This document shows positions 1-5,515 of a DNA stretch of 5,861 nucleotides, in pieces (within the stretch, counting starts at the first letter, position 1; every line of letters starts with the position of its first letter). The position numbers and the translations under genes are program-made. The stretch is from positions 1 through 5,861 of the forward strand of contig JAJRPL010000336.1 in NCBI GenBank assembly GCA_024280815.1. Reading direction: 5' to 3'. The notes under the pieces are model-generated. The model did no database searches. It saw only the letters and a program-made list of their open reading frames with translations, and had not been told where the DNA came from. Origin of the DNA: Bacteroidota bacterium (GTDB lineage: Bacteria; Bacteroidota; Bacteroidia; Flavobacteriales; Flavobacteriaceae).

Positions 1-507
1 AACAACTCGCCTTCATTTAATTGGACCTTAAACTTTCGTAAGCAAGTATTCGAAGAAATGCTAGAGGATGGAGAAGATATGTCTGAATATGATCAGAATA
101 ACTTAATGGACGCACAATATGACGGTTCTGAATTGTGTTATTTAGCTGATGAAAAAATTAAATCGTTTCAAATGGATGGTGCAAGAGATGCAGGAATTTT
201 TCATCATTTAATTACCTTACCTACCTACCATACTACTGCATTACATATGAATGATTTAACGGAAGGTTACTTTGGAGAAGAAGGAATGTTAGCTTATGTA
301 AGAGATGTGCAAAGACAAGAAATACGTAAAGGTGTTTCATGTGTTAAACATCAAAGAATGGCTGGATCAGATCTTGGAGATGACCATAAAACATTCTTTG
401 CAGGTGAAAAAGCTTTAAAAGCTGGAGGCGAAAATAACACTTCAAATCAATTTAATGAGAATAACAAAAGCAATAAGGTTTTTGAGAAATTAAGGAAACC
501 TGCTTAA
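1..507 (+). CDS. aceA: Isocitrate lyase, C-terminal part (5' end outside window)
   Basis: Isocitrate lyase splits isocitrate into glyoxylate and succinate, the first step of the glyoxylate shunt, in the cytoplasm. The frame is open from base 1, so the gene begins upstream; the first ATG in the window (58) is internal. The 168 visible residues begin with NNSPSFNW (residues 1-8), the family's substrate-pocket motif. Further on come ITLPTYH (71-77) and KHQRMAGSD (116-124), followed by GDDHK and ALKAGGENNTSNQF. The pattern resembles the long Pseudomonas-type lyase of about 530 residues rather than the shorter E. coli type (my recollection of the family, not an alignment). After NQF, where I expect such proteins to end or nearly end, there is a tail of about 17 polar and basic residues. 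The active-site loop KKCGH lies upstream and cannot be checked. Downstream genes follow on the same strand and also fit glyoxylate/pyruvate metabolism. Confidence 0.93.
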   Translation, partial: NNSPSFNWTLNFRKQVFEEMLEDGEDMSEYDQNNLMDAQYDGSELCYLADEKIKSFQMDGARDAGIFHHLITLPTYHTTALHMNDLTEGYFGEEGMLAYVRDVQRQEIRKGVSCVKHQRMAGSDLGDDHKTFFAGEKALKAGGENNTSNQFNENNKSNKVFEKLRKPA

Positions 508-544
508 CATTTTAAACTAAATTTATTTATACTAATATAATTAA

Positions 545-1027
545 ATGACACCATTAGAAACAGCAGAACTTTGGGATCAACACAGTGAATTACTTCATTG
601 TGTTGACCCTATCTTTACTATGTACGGACAAAAAAGATATTTTTATGGAGAAATAATAACCCTCAAAATATTTGAAGATAATTCTTTAGTAAGAAAGCAA
701 TTAGAAAAAAATGGTAAAGGAAAAGTACTTGTTATTGATGGAGGAGGCTCTTTACGCTGTGCTTTGATTGGAGATAAACTGGCTACACTTGCAATAGAAA
801 ATGAATGGGAAGGAATCATTGTTAATGGATGCATTAGAGACAGTAAACAAATTAATAAAATGATGGTTGGTATAAAAGCACTCAATACTTCTCCAGTTAA
901 AAGCATTAAACGTAACTTAGGTGAATTAAATACTATTGTAAAATTTGCAGGAATACAATTTAAACCTCATAATTATTTATATTCTGATGAAGATGGAATT
1001 CTAATAAGTAAAAAGCTACTTTTTTAA
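545..1027 (+). CDS. RraA-family protein, probable HMG/CHA-type aldolase or oxaloacetate decarboxylase
   Basis: This 160-residue protein has full RraA-family length. RraA of E. coli inhibits RNase E, but most relatives are class II aldolases that cleave 4-hydroxy-4-methyl-2-oxoglutarate (or its carboxy analogue) to pyruvate and also decarboxylate oxaloacetate. Visible family signatures are FTMYGQ (24-29), GEIITLKIFEDNSLV (35-49), VLVIDGGGSLRCAL (61-74), NEWEGIIVNGCIRD (86-99) and YSDEDGILIS (146-155). D77 lies 20 residues before R98-D99, as in metal-binding aldolases. E. coli RraA lacks this Asp after Arg, so an enzyme is favoured over an RNase E regulator. The usual acidic residue three positions after D99 is Gln (Q102), which is unusual. 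The ATG is preceded by an AT-rich leader without a Shine-Dalgarno sequence, normal for Bacteroidota. The gene starts 37 bases after isocitrate lyase and ends 24 bases before the aminotransferase. True substrate unknown. Confidence 0.88.
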   Translation: MTPLETAELWDQHSELLHCVDPIFTMYGQKRYFYGEIITLKIFEDNSLVRKQLEKNGKGKVLVIDGGGSLRCALIGDKLATLAIENEWEGIIVNGCIRDSKQINKMMVGIKALNTSPVKSIKRNLGELNTIVKFAGIQFKPHNYLYSDEDGILISKKLLF

Positions 1028-1051
1028 TTTATCGTTATAAAACAAATTATC

Positions 1052-2218
1052 ATGAAACATAGAAAGCTATTAATGATTCCAGGTCCTATTGAATTTGAAC
1101 CTCAAGTTCTTAGGGCTATGAGTGTACAAACACCAAGTCATGTAGCTTCAAATTTTATTGAAGTATTTGGCAATTGTTTAGATATGATGAAAGAAGTTTG
1201 GTTGGCTCCTAGCGGACAGCCATTTATAGTCTCTGGAAGTGGCACCTTAGCTATGGATATGGCAGCGGCTAATCTTATTGAAAATGGAGATAATGCATTG
1301 GTAATTTCTACTGGGTACTTCGGAAATAGGTTTAAGGATATATTAGATCGTTATGGAGCAAATACAACTATTCTAACAGCAAATATTGGTGATAATGTAG
1401 CATTAGAAGCTATAGAAAAAGAACTTAAAAATAAAGATTACAAACTACTAACCTTTACGCATGTTGACATATCTACAGGAGTATTTGTAGATCCAAAATC
1501 TATAGTATCATTAGCTAAAAAATACAATATCTTAAGTGTTTTAGATGGTGTTTGTTCTGTTGCCGGAGAAGAAATAAGACAAGAAGATTGGGGTATAGAT
1601 GTTGTCCTTACAGCCTCTCAAAAAGCAATTGGAGTTCCACCAGGTTTGGCATTACTTGTTGCTTCTAAAAAAGCAATAAACGTTTGGAAAAACAGAAAAA
1701 CTCAAGTGTCGAATTATTATGCTGACTGGAAGAATTGGCTACCAATAATGAAAGCATATCAAGAAAGACGCCCTTCATATTTCGGAACTCCACCTGTAAA
1801 TTTAATCGTAGCCTTAGAAAAAAGTTTAAAAATAATTTTAAAAGAAGGAATAGAAAAAAGAGTAGAAAAGCATCAGAAACTTGCCTCTGCATTTAGATTA
1901 GCAATAGAAGCTCTTGGTTTAACTATTTTACCAAATAATACAGCTAAAGCTGCAAATACGTTAACTGCAATTTATTACCCTAAAGAAATTGACGGAAGTA
2001 AATTCTCAGCATCAATGTTGAATAACGATATTATAATTGCTGGAGGGTTGCATCCAGAAATAAAAAATAATTATTTTAGAGTTGGTCATATGGGAGCAAT
2101 TTCAGCCAATGATATTATCGCTACTTTAAGTGCAATAGAACGAACACTTGGTAAACTTGGTTACATATTTAAATTAGGTGAAGGTCTCAAAGTATTTCAG
2201 AATAATTTTTCAGAATAA
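1052..2218 (+). CDS. Alanine-glyoxylate aminotransferase-like class V PLP enzyme (AGX1 type)
   Basis: This 388-residue fold-type I, class V aminotransferase probably uses glyoxylate as amino acceptor with alanine (or serine) as donor, giving glycine and pyruvate (or hydroxypyruvate). LLMIPGPIE (6-14) is the family N-terminal motif. SGSGTLAMD (61-69) is the PLP-phosphate loop. THVDISTG (136-143) precedes the cofactor-binding D165 in LDGVCS. TASQKAIGVPPG (187-198) carries the Schiff-base lysine K191. YFGTPP (243-248), IIIAGG (327-332) and YFRVGHMG (341-348) complete the site, with R343 the likely substrate-carboxylate arginine. THVD.ST, LTASQKAIG, Y(F)xTPPV and the IAGG/GHMG ending closely recall yeast AGX1. 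Other possible roles are serine-glyoxylate or ureidoglycine-glyoxylate transamination; no purine-catabolism genes are visible. The ATG has no clear Shine-Dalgarno sequence. Lying downstream of isocitrate lyase and the RraA-like gene, it is well placed to drain glyoxylate to glycine. No strong terminator follows. Confidence 0.9.
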   Translation: MKHRKLLMIPGPIEFEPQVLRAMSVQTPSHVASNFIEVFGNCLDMMKEVWLAPSGQPFIVSGSGTLAMDMAAANLIENGDNALVISTGYFGNRFKDILDRYGANTTILTANIGDNVALEAIEKELKNKDYKLLTFTHVDISTGVFVDPKSIVSLAKKYNILSVLDGVCSVAGEEIRQEDWGIDVVLTASQKAIGVPPGLALLVASKKAINVWKNRKTQVSNYYADWKNWLPIMKAYQERRPSYFGTPPVNLIVALEKSLKIILKEGIEKRVEKHQKLASAFRLAIEALGLTILPNNTAKAANTLTAIYYPKEIDGSKFSASMLNNDIIIAGGLHPEIKNNYFRVGHMGAISANDIIATLSAIERTLGKLGYIFKLGEGLKVFQNNFSE

Positions 2219-2246
2219 CTTAAAAATATAGCTTATTTATTTTTTA

Positions 2247-2254
2247 TACCTTTG
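2247..2254 (+). promoter_or_regulatory. Candidate Bacteroidota -7 promoter box (TACCTTTG)
   Basis: TACCTTTG matches the Bacteroidota primary sigma -7 consensus TAnnTTTG exactly. It lies in the 104-base gap after the aminotransferase gene and about 70 bases before the ATG of the DUF1254 gene, so a transcript would start near 2261 with a leader of about 60 bases. No good TTG element is present at the expected -33 distance (around 2222-2228 is A/T only), so the promoter may be weak or need an activator. It suggests the DUF1254 gene is transcribed separately from the upstream three genes. Confidence 0.45.
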
Positions 2255-2433
2255 GTTAATATATGTCTCATACTAAAATAGTATTTTTCTTAATATTATT
2301 TTGATTCAAAAAAACAACAACTATGACAATCTCAAAAAATAAAAGTATTATTTTTTCAATATCGTTAATCTTAACACTTACCAATTTTGTAATAATTACT
2401 GCTCAAACAACAACTAAAACATTTGCTACTCCT

Positions 2434-4346
2434 TCAGATTTTGGAGTTACCAACACTCAATATAGAATTGCAGAATCTAATTACTTTTTCAAAAGAAGTT
2501 TGGCAAAAGCTCCTATCAATACATGGGCACATCAAGATAACATTTCAATTGTAAAAACACAACAAGTAATTCGTGAAAATCAAGATATTTTATATTCTAG
2601 TGCTGTTGTTGATGTTTCAAAGGAGTGACACTTACAGTACCTAACTATGAGGCATATTGTGTGATACAAGTAATTGACATGCAAAATTATAGCATTGCCA
2701 CTATTTATGCTGGAGAAACCAAAACCATTACCTTAAAAGATGTAAGTTTAGGTAAACACGTTTATTTAAATGCACGCACACAGCCTACATCGTATGATGA
2801 AAAAGGAATTGAAAATGCTCATAAACAACAACGTAAATTGATTATAAAAGCAAACTCTTCACTACCTTATAAAGCACCAGAAAATTTAATAAGCGATAAA
2901 AAAATGTTAGAAGTCAGAACTGCTTTAATAAAAGATGTTGCTAAAGGCGTTATAAAAGATTATTCTACACTAATGGGTACAAAAGATGCTGTGAATGAAA
3001 AAGGACACCTCTATGCAACTGCCTATGGTTGGGGCGGATTACCTATTTTTGATGCAGGTTATCTTGTAATACCAAATAAAGCAAGTGGTAAATATTGTTC
3101 TAGCGTAACTTTAGATGTTCCTACATTAAATAAAAAAAATAATGGATTTTGGTCTATAACAACCTATAACAAACAAGGTTGGCTCGCAAGAGACAAAGCA
3201 GCAATTTCTGATAAAACTGCTACATTAAATAATGATGGCACCGTAACTATTTGGTTTAATTGCGAAGGAAAACCCAACAACATAAACACCACAGAAGAAT
3301 TTGCTGTATTATTTAGAACCTATGCTCCTATAAGTGTATCAGATACCAAAAAATACCTTAAAAACGGAAAAGAAAAGTATGTAGTAAAACAAAGTTTTGA
3401 TGTAAACAACCCAGAAGAATGGCCTGTAAAATTTTCAGATTATGGCTTTACACCAGATAGCTATGCACAAGCAGAATCTTATACTTTCATGTCAAATTTT
3501 ATTAAAAGAGCTAGTGTTAATCAATTCTTTCATTTTAAAAACTTAACGAAAAAAGAAGATCACTGGGTAGTATCACCAAATAACGACGTACTCTATTCTG
3601 TGGCAACCATTGATGCTACAGATGATTTTACATTGGTAGTACCAGAAGTAAAAGGAAAAAGACTCTTGTCTGTTCAAATAATTGACGGCAATCATTTTAC
3701 GCCAAAACAATTTTATGGAGCTGGTGAATATCATTTTTCTAAAGGTACTTTTAAAACGGATATGGTTGCTTTAGGAATAAGAGTTGAGGTTGATGTTACT
3801 GACCCAAAGGATATTGAATATGTAGCAAACGAAGTGCAACCCAATATGAAAATTATTGCAAAATCAGCTGTAAACCACCTACCAAAAATTGATAATGAAG
3901 CAAAAATGAAATTACGAAAAGCTTTGCTACCACATTATGAAAAACTGTATAATTCTTTTGGCGGTATGGTCAAAAATGCTTCTGAAGTAAAAGATCAGTG
4001 GCTTAGGATGATTTGTACTGCTGGTGCCTGGGGATTATCAGAAGACGAGCACGCAATGTATCTAATTTATGCACCAGGACTAAAAGCAGATAAGGCGTAT
4101 AAAGCAACTTATAAAGTACCTATACAAGATGCTTTTTGGTCTATGACTATGTATGATACCGATAAATTTTTAGTGAGTAATGATAAAAGAGTCATTAACA
4201 AATACAATGTAAATCTAAACGAAGATGGAACATTTACAGTTTGTTTTGGTAGTAAAGAGCAATGCGGTGATACACCAAACAGACTTGATATTGTTGATGG
4301 TTGGAATTTTTTACTAAGAGCTTATAAACCAAATGTTGAAGCATTT
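2434..4346 (+). repeat. Internal duplication: two DUF1254-DUF1214 modules in tandem
   Basis: Module 1 spans about 2434-3338 and module 2 about 3435-4346. The two share the same order of landmarks at protein level: SDFG/SDYG, AESNYFF/AESYTFM, NQDILYS/NNDVLYS, VQVIDMQNY/VQIIDGNHF, AYGWGG/AGAWG, FWSITTY/FWSMTMY, NNDGTVTIWF/NEDGTFTVCF and LFRTYAP/LLRAYKP. Nucleotide similarity between them is low by eye, so the duplication is old. The linker between modules is about 30 residues. Confidence 0.75.
2617..2628 (+). other. Frameshift junction in the DUF1254 gene
   Basis: The bases TCAAAGGAGTGA are read TCA-AAG-GAG-TGA in the upstream frame and end it. One extra A (AAA to AAAA) would give TCA-AAA-GGA-GTG-ACA and restore S-K-G-V-T, the sequence expected within DUF1254. 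The upstream stop and the downstream GTG overlap as GTGA. The AAAGGAG here looks like a Shine-Dalgarno sequence but directly abuts GTG with no spacer, so it is poorly placed to start translation there. The heptamer T-TCA-AAG is not a canonical -1 slippery site, although A-AAG could allow re-pairing of the lysine tRNA. Confidence 0.75.
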
Positions 4347-4391
4347 AAAAAATATCATTTACCTGAAATTAAACTTGTTGAAAGTAAATAA

Positions 4392-4444
4392 CATAATATA
4401 GATTTAAAACCCAACATCAATAAAATTATAAACTTTCTAAAAAA
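4392..4444. other. Convergent intergenic gap with short A/T direct repeat
   Basis: These 53 bases separate the ends of two convergent transcription units. AAAATTATAAA occurs at 4422-4432 and again at 4441-4451, the second copy covering the stop codon of the minus-strand gene. No GC-rich hairpin with a T-run is visible, so I do not call an intrinsic terminator. In such AT-rich DNA the repeat may be chance. Confidence 0.35.
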
Positions 4445-4942
4445 TTATAAAGGCAACTTCTTCTTCAATTCTTCAATTATATTAAAAGCAGCTGGACAAA
4501 TTTCTGTATTCTTTAAAGTCAAATGAGTTAGCTGAATAAACTTCTTTCTATTAGTATGCGGGTATTCACTACAAGCTTTTGGCCTCACATCATAGATAAA
4601 ACAAGTATTATCAGTTTCATCTAAAAAAGTACAAGGAGCCTCTTTTAGCACCATAAAATCATCTTCGTCACGTTGTAAATAAGTTGAAATAAATTGTTGT
4701 TCTTTCATTTTTAAAGACTTAGAAATACGAGAAATGTCTTTGTCTGTAAATATCGGACTAGAGGTTTTACAGCAATTAGCACAAGACAAACAATCAATTT
4801 TATCAAATTCATCTTAATGTAACCCCTGCATTAAAACGTCTAATCGTTTAGGTGTTTTCTTTCTCAACTTAGCAAAGTACTTCGTTGTTTCTTTATTTTT
4901 CTCCTTAAATAAATCTTGTAAATTTTCTGAAGTCGCTCTCAT
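4445..4942 (-). pseudogene. YkgJ-family CxxCxxCC cluster-binding protein, interrupted by an in-frame stop
   Basis: YkgJ-family proteins carry a CxxCxxCC cysteine set thought to bind an Fe-S or zinc cluster; their job is not settled. The start chosen is the ATG at 4942, one base after the stop of the upstream gene (TAA-T-ATG), suggesting translational coupling. It gives 42 residues with a basic, helical N-terminal segment (KYFAKLRKKTPKRL, MQGLH), then TAA at 4816-4814. The same frame continues DEFDKIDCLSCANCC with cysteines at codons 51, 54, 57 and 58, then APCTFL (C104), CFIYDVRPKAC (C114, C124), EYPH and EICP (C149), ending KKLPL. With the stop replaced by an amino acid the length (about 165) and order fit what I recall of flavobacterial family members. 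No in-frame ATG lies between the stop and the cluster; a TTG at 4789 would lose the first cysteine. It is probably a broken gene, or one base is wrong. Confidence 0.85.
4814..4816 (-). other. In-frame TAA splitting the YkgJ-family gene
   Basis: On the minus strand the codons read CAT-TAA-GAT-GAA-TTT. The frame is open and family-like on both sides. A change of one base (for example GAA to TAA) would explain the stop. It lies 7 codons ahead of the first cluster cysteine, so the truncated product would lack the whole metal site. Confidence 0.8.
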
Positions 4943-4943
4943 A

Positions 4944-5492
4944 TTAGTGAAACCAAAATGTAACACCTTTGATTTTTGCCAAATCTGGTATCTGTTCAAG
5001 TTTAATTTTTTGAGTACCGAAATCCTTAATTCCTAACTCTTTCTTATCAATGGTTACTGTAGCGTTCAATTCATCAATAAATAAAATAGCAGTACTGAAT
5101 GTAGATTGCACTTTATTTATAGTGTAATTATCTGCAATATTTTTATACGATGAACCTAAACCAAAACCTTTTATCGTTTTATACTTTTTATCAAAAATCT
5201 GTACATTATCAATTACTGATGTTGAGTCTTTTTCTTCTTTAGGCGTAACAGTTAACAAATGTTTACCTTGCTTATTATAGACCAAATACTCATCATAAGT
5301 AGATTCTTTTATATTGTTTTCATTTAGATGAGAAGCTATAGAATCATTTTCAAAAATTGAGGCCAATTCATTAATTTGTGTGGTAGATGTAATTTTACCA
5401 ATTTGCTCACTAGCCAACGTATAATTGGTTTCTTCTTTGCATCGTATCAATAGTACAAATACAACACTTAATAATACAACACTTTTTCTCAT
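4944..5492 (-). CDS. Small exported or lipoprotein-like protein of unknown function
   Basis: This 182-residue protein is not one I can name. It begins MRKSVVLLSVVFVLLIRCKEE: positive residues, a hydrophobic core (5-16) and a cysteine at 18 followed by charged residues, as in Bacteroidota lipoproteins. Arg at -1 of the cysteine (LLIRC) breaks the usual lipobox rule of a small residue, so lipidation is uncertain; a non-lipidated, membrane-anchored or periplasmic form is possible. The mature part is mainly predicted beta-type sequence with YLVYNKQGKHLLTVTP (69-84), IKGFGLGSSYKNI (107-119) and the C-terminal LGIKDFGTQKIKLEQIPDLAK. No catalytic motif is seen. The ATG at 5492 has an unusually good Shine-Dalgarno sequence. 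The gene lies 23 bases downstream of the HerA-like gene and one base upstream of the YkgJ-family gene, so all three are probably one operon. Confidence 0.75.
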   Translation of the reverse strand: MRKSVVLLSVVFVLLIRCKEETNYTLASEQIGKITSTTQINELASIFENDSIASHLNENNIKESTYDEYLVYNKQGKHLLTVTPKEEKDSTSVIDNVQIFDKKYKTIKGFGLGSSYKNIADNYTINKVQSTFSTAILFIDELNATVTIDKKELGIKDFGTQKIKLEQIPDLAKIKGVTFWFH

Positions 5493-5496
5493 CTTT

Positions 5497-5503
5497 CTCC
5501 TTT
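5497..5503 (-). promoter_or_regulatory. Shine-Dalgarno site AAAGGAG before the exported protein
   Basis: On the minus strand the sequence reads AAAGGAG-AAAG-ATG, a near-perfect match to the anti-Shine-Dalgarno with a 4-base spacer. It fixes the ATG at 5492 as the start. Strong sites like this are not usual in Bacteroidota, and the other starts in this window lack one. Confidence 0.6.
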
Positions 5504-5515
5504 TTAGGTTTACAA

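Larger units (their letters stand above)
2323..4391 (+). pseudogene. Exported tandem DUF1254-DUF1214 protein, interrupted by a frameshift
   Basis: Two overlapping frames encode one protein. Positions 2323-2628 give 101 residues: a signal peptide (lysines at 5 and 7, hydrophobic core about 9-26, likely cleavage after A27 in ITA-Q) and the first half of a DUF1254 domain, ending DVSKE-stop. The -1 frame picks up as AAA-GGA-GTG at 2619 and runs to 4391. Joined with one base restored, the product is about 689 residues reading VDVSKGVTLTVP across the junction. It holds two modules, each DUF1254 then DUF1214. The second-frame piece shows the rest of DUF1254 (about 1-60), DUF1214 (about 155-237, with FWSITTYN and NNDGTVTIWF), a second DUF1254 (about 271-395, NNDVLYS, VQIIDGNHF) and a second DUF1214 (about 478-574, FWSMTMYD, NEDGTFTVCF). 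Function is unknown; the signal peptide implies an envelope or secreted location. A GTG start at 2625 for a separate gene is unlikely because it would begin inside a domain. It could be a real lesion or a sequence error. Confidence 0.85.

Noticed and set aside
643..906. Minus-strand 87-codon open frame
   Set aside because: It lies wholly antisense to the RraA-family gene, whose frame has full-length conserved motifs; the antisense translation shows no recognisable domain.
1665..1892. Minus-strand 75-codon open frame
   Set aside because: It is antisense to the conserved middle of the aminotransferase, and its Leu/Phe-rich content is what the complement of Lys-rich coding sequence produces.
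2222..2245. Possible terminator after the aminotransferase: AAAAATA ... TATTTTT
   Set aside because: The stem would be only A-U pairs with a 9-base loop, too weak to call an intrinsic terminator in such AT-rich DNA.
2617..2628. Programmed ribosomal frameshift of the dnaX or IS type
   Set aside because: T-TCA-AAG is not a standard slippery heptamer, the SD-like AAAGGAG sits at the stop rather than about 10 bases upstream, and I see no clear downstream hairpin. A one-base indel is simpler.
2625..4391. Independent gene starting at GTG 2625
   Set aside because: It would begin in the middle of a DUF1254 domain with no signal peptide, and its SD-like sequence has no spacer; the missing half lies directly upstream in the other frame.
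4422..4451. Direct repeat AAAATTATAAA as an attachment site or mobile-element scar
   Set aside because: It is short, A/T only, and no integrase, transposase or inverted repeats lie nearby; chance is sufficient.
4943..4999. Earlier start (ATG 4999) for the YkgJ-family gene
   Set aside because: The extra 19 residues overlap the end of the upstream coding sequence and are not family-like; ATG 4942, one base after the upstream stop, is the natural start.
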